From contig NC_133485.1 in assembly GCF_025370935.1 (NCBI RefSeq), forward strand, positions 14,130,994 to 14,194,993: a DNA stretch of 64,000 nucleotides. The letters are read 5' to 3'. Positions within the stretch are counted from its first letter, which is position 1. Each line of letters opens with the position of its first letter. Shown piece after piece: positions 53,801 through 57,250 of the stretch. Origin of the DNA: Choristoneura fumiferana (lineage: Eukaryota > Arthropoda > Insecta > Lepidoptera > Tortricidae). The notes under the pieces are model-generated. The model was not told the origin of the DNA. It saw nothing but the letters and a program-made list of their open reading frames with translations, and did no database searches. A program made the position numbers and the translations under genes.

Positions 53801-54024
53801 TTATAACACCCCTCTTTTTGCGTCGGGGGTTAAAAAGGTGATACGGCAGTCTAATGGTTCATTGTACCTGGGCTTTGGTAGGATGCGGTCCGCCCTGGAA
53901 CTCGACGGTGCCGTATGCGTCGGTGGGCGCCGGCTGCGTGTGCCGCGCCGGCATCCACGCCTCGCCGGCTGACGCGACGGCGATGTTCGCGCCGTGCGCT
54001 GTTTTGCTGAGGCCGCACCAGCAT
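874..54024 (-). CDS. Trpm: TRPM-family cation channel, N-terminal part (8 exons, partial at both ends)
   Basis: Eight minus-strand exons (54024-53868, 52912-52699, 52085-51926, 45285-45149, 30694-30538, 27830-27683, 21864-21675, 1132-874) all have GT/AG borders, and every junction keeps the reading frame, giving 474 codons. The product matches the cytosolic TRPM homology region: a Cys-rich CWCG start, the SLOG-like nucleotide-sugar-binding fold (KLLITIQGGKANF, GAWIFTGGTNTG, IGIAPWG, HAYFLLVDNG, PVVVCDGSGRAADL), then the helical repeats (ALTWNRVDIARSEIF, LLLENGVSMRKFL). TRPM proteins are plasma-membrane, Ca2+-regulated divalent-cation channels; the single insect Trpm is tied to magnesium and zinc handling. 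The pore, TRP helix and C-terminal coiled coil would be encoded left of position 1. The first coding exon is outside the window or is the candidate at 58353-58537. The MADF gene on the other strand is interleaved with it. Family identity is secure; which isoform is made is unknown. Confidence 0.93.
1958..2226 (-). repeat. tRNA-derived SINE (family T1), near full length
   Basis: The minus strand starts with a tRNA-like head at 2226 containing B-box sequence complementary to GGAATTGAACC (2166-2176). It runs through an AACATTCGTATTTTTCATAC-type body (minus) to an ATAAATAAATA tail at about 1960-1980. Confidence 0.7.
2277..2415 (+). mobile_element. RTE-like reverse-transcriptase C-terminal remnant
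   Basis: In frame on the plus strand: KCDWAGHVCRMPDELWAKLT, then RRPGRPRQRWRDELD. Same C-terminal signature as at 54283, with a diverged sequence. Both ends are abrupt; the right end at about 2415 runs into a segment that matches the edge of the 6981-7149 hairpin family. Confidence 0.7.
3191..3401. repeat. Long near-perfect hairpin, 83-bp arms
   Basis: Arms 3191-3273 and 3319-3401 pair with about two differences around a 45-base loop. The stem contains ATTCAGAAATCGGTGCCTC. The plus strand would fold into a stable double-stranded RNA if transcribed. It is probably a foldback element, or a recent inverted duplication. Confidence 0.85.
4110..4320. repeat. Foldback relative of family T2 lacking the tRNA-like core
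   Basis: AACTCCAAATTTGGTTACTT and GAAAATACAAACTGAAACAT are the family's arms; CTGGTCTCTTTTTCTGG then leads into the inverted end (TTGTTTGTATTTTCC). No coding potential. Confidence 0.55.
6981..7149. repeat. Hairpin, 69-bp arms, GT-rich loop
   Basis: Arms 6981-7049 and 7081-7149 share TCTCAGGAGCACGCGACT, GAAATAGCCCGAAACATG and ACCGAGT. The loop is a GT repeat. The outer edge motif GACGTGAGTTATCCGTTACA recurs alone at 42930-42955 and inverted at 2449-2476, so this is a repeat family. Confidence 0.8.
8486..8758 (+). repeat. Poly(A)-tailed retroelement (family P), full length
   Basis: Starts CAGGTGGTAGGACCTTGTGC and ends CCAGTCGAATAAAAAA, about 275 bp. This is the commonest repeat in the window: 11 copies on both strands and one diverged relative. 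The A-tail points to retrotransposition by a LINE. Long ORFs in it on either strand recur in every copy but match no protein. Confidence 0.8.
9077..9730 (-). repeat. Two identical tRNA-like SINE units (family T2) in direct repeat plus inverted flanks
   Basis: 9077-9280 and 9461-9664 are identical over 204 bases, 384 apart. Each holds, on the minus strand, an A-box TGGTGTAGGGG (9190-9180) and B-box GGTTCGATTCC (9146-9136). The segment 9377-9441 is repeated inverted at 9665-9728. The tRNA-like part is surrounded by SINE body, and the same arrangement recurs at 27080 and 58760, so these are not cellular tRNA genes. ORFs of about 100 codons through the units are by-products. Confidence 0.75.
10085..10350. 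repeat. Repeat with GCGGTA...TACCGCCC internal hairpin (family G)
   Basis: Contains GGTATCGGCAATTTT, TTTTACAAATATACAATTTT and GTATGTCGCACGGGCGGTAC, then an inverted TTCGTAATTCCTTATTTACC. Copies at 20060-20345 and 54105-54640 (minus, split) and a weak one at 36660-36770. The upstream GCGCGGCGCTGGCGCTGCC is also shared. Family not identified. Confidence 0.6.
10897..11048. repeat. Palindromic element (ACCACGCACAGGACTTATCA family)
   Basis: Arms of about 65 bases, with CGACGTTTCGGCAAC near the loop and ATACCACGCAC at the ends, form a near-perfect hairpin. Half-copies or diverged copies lie at 19150-19260, 30985-31085 and 48920-48970, some with CGTGATCACGAGTA replacing the second arm. Non-coding. 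Confidence 0.75.
11612..11703 (+). repeat. Family P fragment, 3' end only
   Basis: Begins at CCCCTTGGTGTTGCAGG and ends GAATAAAAAAAAA. 5'-truncated, as expected of target-primed insertion. Confidence 0.75.
12112..12314 (-). repeat. Family P, truncated
   Basis: Minus orientation, T-rich end at 12112, 5' end lost after GTGCAAGCACTGC. Confidence 0.75.
13216..13323 (-). mobile_element. Short LINE 3' end with CAT tail and 12-bp target duplication
   Basis: A CAT run is followed by CCTAGCCTATACGTCCCACT and CTGCTGGGCACAGGCCTCCT, a widespread lepidopteran tail. The target duplication TTGTCGGCGCGT is present at 13204-13215 and 13324-13335, so the 108-bp boundaries are firm. It lies inside the larger 12920-15058 element. 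Related copies are at 15300-15400 and 43588-43645. Confidence 0.75.
13422..13772. repeat. GC-rich foldback element nested in the 12920-15058 transposon
   Basis: Outer ends read GGCCCTTATTACACTAGCGA and, inverted, GGGCCTTATGACACTAGCGA. The arms are about 150 bases each and are built from shorter motifs such as GCGCGCAACGATGTCGC and GAGCGCGTAACGAT. The centre near 13585-13610 is AT-rich. This is a non-coding, MITE-like hairpin, and an ORF at 13612-13866 running through it is a by-product. GC content is far above that of the surroundings. Confidence 0.7.
13794..14066 (-). repeat. Family P, full length, nested in the 12920-15058 transposon
   Basis: T-run at 13794, head CCTACCACCTG at the right. 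About 273 bp. It inserted into the larger transposon after that had landed. Confidence 0.8.
15300..15655. mobile_element. Diverged copy of the CTGCTGGGCA tail family with extra 5' sequence
   Basis: The start resembles the 13216 copy (CCAATGCTGGGTAAAGTCCT, then GAGAGGGCTTGAG and CCACGCGGGCC). It runs on through a further 250 bases seen in fuller elements (CATGATGTTTGC, TTTCCTTCACTGG, GAGTTCGAAC). Small overlapping ORFs here on both strands are by-products of the repeat. Confidence 0.45.
16335..16466. repeat. Foldback element, TACGAAGTTCG family
   Basis: Outer TACTACGAA...TTTTGTAGTAGCC with inner CGAACTTCGTAT / ATATGAACTTCG and a CTCGTATTAAA-type centre. Further copies are at 38037-38167, 42685-42765 (inside a LINE remnant) and 51414-51512 (directly after a poly(A) element). 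Confidence 0.65.
16969..17036 (+). repeat. Family P, very short 3' fragment
   Basis: Only GGTGGTGATCTCTTACC to GAATAAAAAAAAA remains. Confidence 0.7.
18324..18919 (-). mobile_element. 5'-truncated non-LTR retrotransposon, end of reverse-transcriptase ORF
   Basis: About 198 codons are open on the minus strand from 18919 to a stop at about 18321. Motifs typical of the end of a LINE reverse transcriptase are seen: ERYAEAHGLRYNASKSELLV (thumb entry), EEFKYLGHWVT, DIERERRALAVRSNMLIRRF, LFKAYCQSFYTCSLW. The 3' UTR runs to a TAA-type microsatellite at about 18207-18242, a common LINE tail. The upstream edge is abrupt at 18920, where another repeat begins, so the copy lacks endonuclease and most of the RT. 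No frameshift is seen in what remains, which suggests it is fairly young. The clade is unresolved. Confidence 0.8.
19368..19586 (-). repeat. Dispersed repeat with TTTTGCCCGCGGCTTCGCCC end
   Basis: Inverse orientation of a common lepidopteran element: GCCCGCGGCTTCGCCCGCG at one end, GTTTTCACGTGAAAAACGG inside, TTCGCATATATAATACTAGT at the other. Partial ends occur at 33863-33890 and 39888-39905. Confidence 0.55.
20060..20345. repeat. Family G repeat
   Basis: Close match to the 10085 copy, including the GGCGGTACTCACGGTTACGA arm and TTCGTAATTTCTTATTTACC. Confidence 0.6.
20715..21005 (-). repeat. Diverged relative of family P
   Basis: Shares GGCAAACGAGCGGGCGGGTC and TGATCACCACCGCCCATG with family P at its T-rich end. 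The remainder (GCAATAGGCGATACACTCG, CCAGCAGCGAGTCCATTC) is different sequence. Confidence 0.55.
21239..21318 (+). CDS. THAP-like first exon (gene fragment or domesticated transposon remnant)
   Basis: ATG at 21239 starts MPNSSVFSCKKRSG and ends GVTFH before a perfect donor, AT|GTAAGT. THAP zinc-finger proteins begin MPxCxVxxCKxRS and continue to a xxFH motif; many have an intron near this point. Here the first zinc-binding Cys is Ser (AGT for TGT, one base). No second exon with the expected FP and later Cys/His could be seen downstream on this strand. The GC-richer 21070-21238 could be its 5' UTR. It may be a decayed P-element/THAP copy or the first exon of a gene whose other exons were not recognised. 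Confidence 0.4.
21675..21864 (-). CDS. Trpm: TRPM exon, homology region 3
   Basis: 190 nt, phase 0 in and phase 1 out, acceptor TTTCTTAG, donor CAG|GTAAGA. It encodes ITVFRIQERAEGGEVQELDQ, then ILTALFRAQHLSPSEQL and LALTWNRVDIARSEIFVYG, ending GQEWPP. The LTWNRVDIA string is a hallmark of TRPM armadillo-like helices. The last base pairs with GA of the next exon to make Gly. It has no ATG near its 5' edge, so simple ORF calls miss it. Confidence 0.94.
22545..22716 (-). repeat. tRNA-derived SINE (family T1), truncated
   Basis: Same body as the 1958 copy (CAAAGCTTGTACTATGGATG, ACAAACATTCGTTTTCACC). The head is cut short after TACCGTAGCTTCGTAC, and the B-box match is GGGATCGAACC. Confidence 0.65.
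23405..23549. repeat. TIR element (TTGCAAGAAAAATCGTG family)
   Basis: Arms 23405-23460 and 23497-23549 pair over AGCCGA, CTTGCAAGAAAAATCGTG and ACATTGCG. A second copy without a clear left arm is at 31860-31975. Both share the central GCTCGATTGACCACTACAAA. Confidence 0.65.
24591..25450. mobile_element. 860-bp foldback transposon with inverted repeats of about 85 bp and TCTA target duplication
   Basis: Left end TGTCGGCGGCCGATCG is matched inverted at 25450; the first 48 bases are identical and similarity reaches about 85. TCTA flanks both sides (24587-24590, 25451-25454). Inside, the right half repeats a module (GCCTAGGAATTTCATGATCT with TCATGAAATGGCGGC) four times in alternating forms, and a GC-rich centre lies near 25140-25195. 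No transposase ORF is visible. It is probably mobilised in trans, or is a composite foldback. Confidence 0.75.
27055..27515 (-). repeat. tRNA-like SINE unit (family T2) with foldback partner
   Basis: The tRNA-like part is at 27108-27182 (minus). The body continues through CATCTATGTTTAGCTCTCAT and ends in an inverted copy of the start (27377-27440, CTGGTCTCTTTTTCTGG). AAATTTGGAGTTGAAATAAA at 27468 matches the 9 kb copy. A similar foldback without the tRNA part lies at 4110-4320. Confidence 0.65.
27683..27830 (-). CDS. Trpm: TRPM exon, homology region 2 to 3 linker
   Basis: 148 nt, phase 2 in and phase 0 out, acceptor TTCTGCAG, donor TTG|GTGAGC. It encodes YASESGEQTVLESMRDYL, then TIQKTFEVAVQQAECLYSEL and ends LLQCTRKKNL. 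It continues in frame into ITVFRIQE of the next exon. A cassette of T2-family SINE sequence lies a few hundred bases away but does not touch the splice sites. Confidence 0.93.
27831..30537 (-). other. TRPM intron, 2.7 kb
   Basis: Mostly unique AT-rich sequence. One open frame on the minus strand (28887-29126) is treated under findings. A dispersed repeat lies at 29490-29705. Nothing else is recognised. Confidence 0.8.
30538..30694 (-). CDS. Trpm: TRPM exon, homology region 2
   Basis: 157 nt, phase 1 in and phase 2 out, acceptor TTTTCCAG, donor AA|GTATGT. It encodes STPVVCLVIEGGTNTV and TPPVPVVVCDGSGRAADL followed by IAFVHK. The VPVVVCDGSGRAAD segment is diagnostic of TRPM homology region 2. 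GC content is clearly higher than in the flanking introns, as expected for coding sequence here. Confidence 0.95.
32842..32984. repeat. 143-bp MITE with TAA target duplication (Harbinger-like)
   Basis: Inverted ends GGGGCTGTTTCA...TGAAACAGCCCC, flanked by TAA at 32839-32841 and 32985-32987. The arms pair for about 60 bases around GATGCCGTCTC, leaving a loop of about 20. A 3-bp TAA duplication with G/C-rich ends fits the PIF/Harbinger group. No ORF. Confidence 0.75.
33082..33308. repeat. Foldback element, arms of about 100 bp
   Basis: Arms 33082-33180 and 33209-33308 share CCCGACTGCC, AGAAGAAAACAAGT, GGGCTAGAACTTTG and a CAACA-TCGG block. The loop is about 28 bases. The arms differ at roughly one base in ten, so this is older than the 3191 hairpin. 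Confidence 0.7.
35024..35230 (-). repeat. Family P, truncated
   Basis: T-run at 35024; the 5' part is missing after GTGCAAGCACT. A TAC/ACT microsatellite precedes it at 34972-35001. Confidence 0.75.
35625..35775. repeat. Two adjacent hairpins
   Basis: The first pairs TTTTATCCGTGAAATCAAAA with its inverse near 35700-35722. The second pairs TTTGTTGTTTATAAAACAT (about 35727) with its inverse ending near 35775. AT-rich, non-coding; a 63-codon minus ORF over it is a by-product. Confidence 0.6.
36431..36447. repeat. Short GA microsatellite
   Basis: AGAGAGAGAGAGAGAGA before TTTATTTACAC; a variable repeat tail on a dispersed element. Confidence 0.8.
37541..37811. repeat. Two adjoining MITEs with TACAGT-type ends
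   Basis: 37541-37660 has ends ACCGTCGAGGAAACT and, inverted, AGTCAAGGAAACT. 37661-37811 has GTACAGTTAAGTGCAAA and, inverted, TGTACAATCAAGTGCAAA. Related ends close elements at 46579-46710 (TTTGCTCACAAGTTTATG arms) and 57251-57397 (TACAGTCGAATAAAT arms). All are short and non-coding. Confidence 0.6.
38037..38167. repeat. Foldback element, TACGAAGTTCG family
   Basis: GACTACTACGAAATACAAA at the left; the right end is inverted. The inner arms share ATTGAAGTTCGTATC / GATACGAACTTCGAT and a TTTAATACGAGAGCGAGAGG centre. Confidence 0.65.
38485..38705 (+). repeat. Dispersed repeat of the AAATGCGAAAGTTTGTAAG type (Helitron-like, hedged)
   Basis: ATTATAAATGCGAAAGTTTG, ACCGATTTAGATGAAATTTG, GTCCCGGGGAAGGAAAT, then GGAGTCGCAGG. 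Copies at 1287-1440, 17860-18060, 29490-29705, 40530-40715 and 47568-47760, and on the minus strand at 19368-19586. The pattern resembles lepidopteran non-autonomous Helitrons, but the diagnostic ends were not established. Confidence 0.5.
39265..39537 (+). repeat. Family P, full length
   Basis: Head CAGGTGGTAGGACC, tail CGAATAAAAAAAAC. Nearly identical to the 8486 copy apart from a few substitutions and a short gap near 39485. Confidence 0.8.
40145..40228. repeat. Short MITE hairpin with AAGGGCCCC ends
   Basis: AAGGGCCCCATATACGGTAC at the left pairs with the inverted right end (TGGGGCCCTT). The arms also share ACGATTCGTC. About 84 bp in all. Confidence 0.65.
41458..41725 (+). repeat. Dispersed repeat (GGTAGTCCAGCCAGGAT family)
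   Basis: GCAAGTGCGAGTCGGACTTT, GGTAGTCCAGCCAGGATCAT, CGGAACTCCTCAACGG. Other copies are at 12540-12800, 16500-16680, 45960-46320 (inverse) and partly 3480-3620. Confidence 0.55.
42545..42830 (+). mobile_element. RTE-like remnant interrupted by a foldback element
   Basis: DIAKRISSLKCHWAGHRARR can be read from about 42558, and the matching downstream half (RRRPTR-like) resumes near 42765. Between them, about 42685-42765, lies a piece of the TACGAAG foldback family also found at 16335 and 38037. So a decayed LINE tail was hit by a small DNA element. Confidence 0.5.
43780..44026 (+). promoter_or_regulatory. GC-rich leader and probable promoter of the MADF gene
   Basis: GC and CpG content rise sharply just upstream of the MADF start, from about 43780, compared with AT-rich DNA on both sides. 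The stretch directly before the ATG (about 43900-44026) has many CG dinucleotides and no in-frame upstream ATG close to the start, as expected of a 5' UTR. No TATA box is clear. The exact start site cannot be read from sequence alone. Confidence 0.5.
44027..44416 (+). CDS. MADF gene exon 1 (start codon and MADF domain)
   Basis: 390 nt, 130 codons, phase 0 out. The donor is GAG|GTAATA. The ATG at 44027 is the first in the GC-rich leader and is preceded by AACAAA. It encodes MADNVVFPRVLLKRF and the whole MADF domain. Long ORFs also exist on the opposite strand here, but only because GC-rich coding sequence has few stops; they show no family motif. Confidence 0.9.
44027..49622 (+). CDS. MADF-domain (Myb/SANT-like) putative DNA-binding protein, 233 aa, complete
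   Basis: Three exons, 44027-44416, 47124-47289 and 49477-49622, join in phase (0, then 1) into 233 codons ending in TAG. Residues about 10-105 form a MADF domain: FINLYKEQTCLWD at the first helix, a Lys-rich middle, LRACVRREYKRVQ, then HLWYYDMFAFVFG. MADF proteins usually bind DNA as transcription factors in insects. Exon 2 is acidic (ESEEDQAEDD) with a short basic patch, EPKKR. Exon 3 gives a C-terminal helix, AAKLRTLPQNMRILAEKLI, then NDVLFQAQMQ, a tail common in insect MADF proteins lacking a clear BESS motif. The start has a good context (AACAAAATGG) and follows a GC-rich leader. A TRPM exon lies antisense in intron 1. The specific orthologue and targets are not known. Confidence 0.88.
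45149..45285 (-). CDS. Trpm: TRPM exon lying inside intron 1 of the antisense MADF gene
   Basis: 137 nt, phase 2 in and phase 1 out, acceptor GTTTATAG, donor T|GTAAGT. It encodes SKLAVLNNRHAYFLLVDNG and GAEIVLRRKLEKYIAAQKL, the classic TRPM stretch ending the first SLOG half. Its introns are very unequal: 6.6 kb upstream and 14.5 kb downstream. The exon sits between exons 1 and 2 of the plus-strand MADF gene, so both primary transcripts must cover it on opposite strands. Confidence 0.94.
46579..46710. repeat. MITE with ACTTGTGAGCAAAAAT arms
   Basis: The left arm has GTCGACATAAACTTGTGAGC and the right arm is its inverse; inner arms share GTGAACACG / CGTGTTCAG. About 130 bp. Non-coding. Confidence 0.6.
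46730..46880 (-). mobile_element. RTE-like 3' tail remnant
   Basis: The sequence beginning ATCATTATCATCAGCCGG and GACGTCCACTGCTGAACAAA matches the tail of the 60478 copy. It then runs into a second repeat, marked by CGCCTTCTACGACACCCA, that also occurs near 61785. No coding potential. A shorter cousin lies at 53008-53035. Confidence 0.5.
47124..47289 (+). CDS. MADF gene exon 2 (acidic linker)
   Basis: 166 nt, phase 0 in and phase 1 out. Acceptor TTCGCAG, donor TTG|GTGAGT. It encodes an acidic, probably disordered linker with ESEEDQAEDDNYEPL near the start and DDEPKKRCEIDDEYD near the end. There is no domain call. It lies in the 6.6-kb TRPM intron between 51926 and 45285. Confidence 0.85.
48209..48470 (-). 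repeat. Family P, nearly full length, in MADF intron 2
   Basis: T-run at 48209, head cut at GGGCGGACC. It lies between MADF exons 2 and 3 and inside a TRPM intron, without touching splice sites. Confidence 0.8.
49477..49622 (+). CDS. MADF gene exon 3 (C-terminal helix and stop)
   Basis: 146 nt, phase 1 in, ending in TAG at 49620-49622. Acceptor CACCAG. The frame set by exon 2 gives GVNVAAKLRTLPQNMRIL, then AEKLINDVLFQAQMQGL and a short Ser/Thr-Pro tail. The same helix ends many insect MADF-domain proteins, so the splice model is favoured over reading the ATG-initiated ORF in another frame over this stretch. Confidence 0.88.
49849..49854 (+). promoter_or_regulatory. Possible polyadenylation signal of the MADF gene
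   Basis: AATAAA about 230 bases after the MADF stop codon. It is the first canonical signal on the plus strand downstream of the gene. In AT-rich DNA this hexamer is common by chance. Confidence 0.35.
50829..50898. repeat. CA dinucleotide microsatellite
   Basis: About 30 CA units with one slip (CACAACAC). Followed by GTGTCGCCTCTTACGACATC, an end shared with repeats near 22325 and 61788. Confidence 0.95.
51140..51415 (+). repeat. Family P, full length
   Basis: Head CAGGTGGTAGGACC, tail GTCGAATAAAAAAAA. It joins directly onto a TACGAAGTTCG foldback copy at 51414-51512. Confidence 0.8.
51926..52085 (-). CDS. Trpm: TRPM exon, homology region 1
   Basis: 160 nt, entering in phase 1 and leaving in phase 2. 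Acceptor ...AATAACAG, donor AG|GTATTT (weaker than its neighbours). It has no in-frame ATG at its 5' end, so it is recognised by homology: GVTRQVGDALQLERSQ, then RVVSIGIAPWGIVEG and DVPYHAMASP. It bridges GGTNTG of the exon before and RSKLAVLNNRHAYF of the exon after without a gap or phase conflict, which confirms it. Confidence 0.92.
52699..52912 (-). CDS. Trpm: TRPM exon, homology region 1 core
   Basis: 214 nt, phase 0 in and phase 1 out, acceptor TTTCCAG and donor G|GTGAGT. It encodes YVRLAHDTRSELIVQLL, then RPKLLITIQGGKANFDLQP and TTGAWIFTGGTNTG. These are the glycine-rich loops of the SLOG-like fold, which in vertebrate TRPM channels forms the ADP-ribose or Ca2+-responsive N-terminal domain. 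The residues are highly conserved across the family. No odd features. Confidence 0.95.
53070..53276 (-). pseudogene. Decayed partial duplicate of TRPM exon 53868-54024 and its downstream intron edge
   Basis: Positions 53198-53276 match the 3' part of the exon plus its donor (AG|GTACAATG is kept). About 56 exon bases are replaced by 3 (net loss of 53, a frameshift), and the copy is 5'-truncated so it has no acceptor. The similarity extends left into intron sequence: 53070-53197 matches 53495-53597 plus 53836-53850. The other copy is split by a 240-bp repeat insertion at about 53598-53835. So a segment spanning donor and intron was duplicated in tandem and has since diverged. It cannot be spliced in as an exon that keeps the frame. 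Confidence 0.75.
53300..53462 (+). repeat. Retroelement 3' end with TATTG pentamer tail
   Basis: ATGCGATAAGGTCGCCTATT, GTATCGCTTACTATGTCTGG, AATAAAGAGTC then a TATTG array (53434-53460). An inverted copy with an ATACA array is at 57812-57935. Confidence 0.7.
53598..53835. repeat. Dispersed repeat inserted in the TRPM exon duplication
   Basis: CACAAAGTTGGAAAACCCCC, CTCAAAAACGGCTGAGCCGA and CAAATCGGTCTACCCGTTTA. A second copy is at 55072-55290, and weaker ones are at 8764-8890 and 33535-33670. Non-coding here. Confidence 0.6.
53868..54024 (-). CDS. Trpm: TRPM exon with CWCG motif (most 5' certain exon in window)
   Basis: 157 nt. The acceptor is ...TTTTTACAG before the exon and the donor is AG|GTACAA. 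The exon enters needing two bases from the previous exon and leaves in phase 0. It encodes CWCG, then a variable Ala-rich stretch, then the TRPM signature TDAYGTVEFQGGPHPTKAQ, which runs directly into YVRL of the next exon. In TRPM proteins this is the start of homology region 1. A damaged partial copy of this exon lies downstream at 53198-53276, inside the following intron. Confidence 0.92.
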
Positions 54025-54104
54025 CTGTAAAAAGAAGATTGTTAAACACAGAGAACTGATAAAGCGGAATTTAAATGTCACACGAGCTAAGAGCCGTAAT
54101 TAAT

Positions 54105-54640
54105 AGAACATTGTGTCACGAGGGCGGTAAATAAGGAATTACGAACAAGTGTCTATTAGAAGCCCAAAGTCGAAGATTGGGCTTTAATGAGTCGACGCTC
54201 GTAATTCCAGTACCGCCCGTGCGACATACAAAGTTTTTCATCATCATCACATTTGCGAGTAAAATTGTATTATAATAGAAGAGCCGATAGAATAAGGAAC
54301 ACTGAACTGCGCGCAAAAACCCGAATTGTTGATGTGGGGACGAAAACCGCCAAACTCAAGTGGGACTGGGCAGGACATGTCTGCCGGATGCATCCGGATC
54401 GTTGGGCCAAAATCACCACTGATTGGGTTCCAAGCGACGGGCACCGGAGCAGAGGTAGGCCTAAAAGAAGGTGGCGGGACGATTTGGAGCGATTCCAGCC
54501 GGACTGGCAACATTTTGCTGAAGCCAGAGACGAGTGGAAGGAGAAAGGGGAGGCCTTTGCCCAGCAGTGGGACACTATATAGGCTATTAAAAAAAATAGA
54601 AGATTATTTTTACAAAAATTGCCGATACCGCTGACGCGGC
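54105..54640 (-). repeat. Family G repeat split by the RTE insertion at 54283-54594
   Basis: The left part (54105-54282) carries GAGGGCGGTAAATAAGGAAT and TACCGCCCGTGCGACATAC. The right part resumes at 54595 with AAATTGCCGATACCGC. Joined across the insertion, the order matches the other copies. Confidence 0.7.
54283..54594 (+). mobile_element. RTE-like reverse-transcriptase C-terminal fragment with 9-bp target duplication
   Basis: The fragment encodes IRNTELRAKTRIVDV, then KLKWDWAGHVCRM, then RSRGRPKRRWRDDL and a short tail with stop TAG (54580). This is the standard C-terminus of lepidopteran endonuclease/reverse-transcriptase elements. The flanks carry the same 9 bases, AATAGAAGA, at 54274-54282 and 54595-54603, so this 312-bp piece inserted as a 5'-truncated copy. 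Its target was another repeat (54105-54282 and 54595-54640), which it now splits in two. Confidence 0.82.
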
Positions 54641-54755
54641 TCGCGTTTGTTTGTTGACATTTCTGTGCTGCTTGCTTGATTAATTTTAAGAATGAAATCA
54701 GACGAGCGTAATTTTTTGAGTAGTGACTCGAGCATCTTCGGCCGCGCAATTTTTG

Positions 54756-55001
54756 TTCCATCTTGCTCGCTAATCCTGCCGTGAAGCAGCAGTGCTTGCA
54801 CTGTTGTGTTTCGGTGTGGAGAGTAAGACAGCCGGAAAAAACAGAAATTACTGGCACTTGAGGTATCCCATCTTAGGCCTCTAGGTTGGCAACGCATCTG
54901 CAATCCCCCTGGTATTGCAGGTGTCTATGGGCGGTGGTGATCTCTTACCATCAGGAGACCCACTTGCTCGTTTGCCTTCCAGTCAAATAAAAAAAAAATA
55001 C
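54756..55001 (+). repeat. Family P, 5'-truncated
   Basis: Begins at CCATCTTGCTCGCTAATCC; ends CAAATAAAAAAAAA. Has a 6-base A-rich insertion near 54836. Confidence 0.75.
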
Positions 55002-55071
55002 AAATGTCCCATTGTGTACCAGTGGTGAAGCGTCCATAGAATCCTATTCCCATCGGCATGCCCAATAACCT

Positions 55072-55290
55072 TATCAACAAAAAGTTGGAAAACCCCCGAC
55101 TTTGTCACTTCAAAGTTTAATATCTATAAACGGCTGAACCGATTTTGATAAAACATGTCTAAGAACCATTGCTAGAAAACCTGCTTTCAATTGAAAAAAA
55201 AACCGCATTCAAATCGGTCCACCCGTTTAAGAGCTACGGTGCCTCAGACAGACAGACACATACACAGACATACAGACACACGCACACTTT
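55072..55290. repeat. Second copy of the AAAGTTGGAAAACCCCC repeat
   Basis: Runs through GGCTGAACCGATTTTGATAA and ends in a CAGACA-rich stretch. The small ORF beginning near 55191 is a by-product. Confidence 0.6.
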
Positions 55291-57250
55291 TTAGTTGTCT
55301 TTTTTGGCAGAGTTTTTTGTCGGCGTTTTTGAGTCGCCGTGTTGCACTAACTGGATTTTTGTATAAAACCGAATGCAGCGGAAATTACGCGAACAACAAT
55401 ACAGACTAAGGGTTCCCTAGGACTCGCTGGTCAGACTCCAGGACAGATAAAACTGATGTATACTTTGCTGTTACTTTCATCAACCGTCTATTCTTGTCTT
55501 TAGGCTCCGTTTCCACCAGAGATGTGCTGTGCGAGGATACGTAAGTTAAGCGTTTCTATTGGTTCATGAAAAACGCATTCGTCGCAACAACATCCCCGCA
55601 CATCTTTGTTGGAAACGTAGCCTTAACGTGAGGCCATTCTAATAACATCTTTAGTACGCAAATATACACGTTTTAAAATCTCCTGCACAATAACGATTAG
55701 TTCCAAGCGATTGCGCTCATAATTCAATTTGCATTTCTCCTTGAAAACTTTCTAGAATGAATGCAAGTATAATTTTAGCTCAAGCAAATTGCTGAAGAAG
55801 GTTTGCAAAACTTTAGCCTCCAATTTCAAAGGGAAGCAAGAAAGCAGTAAAGTTAGAGCATAAAGTATCGATGTTTTGAAATATCGATGTTTTTCATTAT
55901 TATTACTATGTTACTATTATTTTTTCTGTGTGAATTCCAGAGTGGGGTCAGTTTGATAAGTACATTTCAGATACAGGTCGATCCACAAGCGCAGGCACAA
56001 ATAAATTTAATGAGTGAAAGATAGTCTATGTGTGCCTCACAAAATGATTAAAACTTATATGTAGATTGATCCAATAAGTGATAATAGTGTTGCTAACCAA
56101 TCTCATCTCATAATCGCACACATCCAGTATTATATAAAGCGCTTAATTGTTGAATTTCACCTACTTCTAGAAATTGCTTTGACTAGAAAATTGAAACGAA
56201 TGTCTAATTTGAATGATGATGCAAGTATATTTAATCAAACCTAATAACATAACTTTTTTTGATGTTAAATATATTATTAAATTCAAAAATATATTTATCT
56301 TATCTTGATTGGGTTCGATCTCAATTACACATTTCTGCGTCCCCGCTATCGATAATAGGTACCCATAAAAATTATGATTCACAGATATCGACATTTCCTT
56401 ACGCCTAGCCCATCCCTACAGCAAGCTACCTGACACCTTCAGTGCTAATTGCCATCCCCTGAAAAGGGTCAGACGGCGAATAAAAACGGTGATAGGGTTT
56501 ACGAGATTTTGAGGATAAAAACGTCTCGTCTCTCTAACAAATGTACTCAAAGGAAACGTTTAGAAGATACTGTGTGTATTAAAAATAAATGCATGTGACA
56601 TGAAGATTTCTTACTAGGGTAAGATAAATTTGAAAATAATTATTCATTTACAAATTGTAACAAAAATATTTACAGATTTTTCCAATTTCTTTATGTGTTT
56701 AATCTAGATGTACAGATTAAGAAAAAGAAACATTTCTCTTCACTACTTTGGAGCCACCCTGTACTATAACAGAAATTTATTAATTTCAGCTTAATAATTC
56801 ATAATTAAATTAATTCAGGTTTAACCAAAGATAAAATTAAATTATAATTGCTCAATAGATTACAATGACATTTATGTTGGATTTACCTTTACAAACGAAA
56901 GAAGTCCGCGAAGTCAGTCCACAATTTGTCAAAGTTATCAGTAAACATACTAGAAAATAGATAGGTACTAAATATCTCCTATTATCCTACTTATTTTGAA
57001 GTTGGCTGAAACAAAAGCAACTGCGAATTAGATGCTCTTAGAGGCAAGTAAGAGAACCCTTCCAATAAAGAGGCAATCAATAACAGACCTTATCAATTTC
57101 AAATCGGCTCAGGATGCTAAGAGAAATATTAATTGAGAAATAATAATTAATTTGGAGACCATAACGAAACGTTTGGATAATATTTAACTTTGCAGAAAAT
57201 GAGATTATTTATCTTTGATACTCTAACCTAACTATAACGTTGTGTAAGGA

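Noticed and set aside
54270..54857. 195-codon minus frame
   Set aside because: It is antisense to the RTE fragment and runs into a family P repeat; no protein family is visible.
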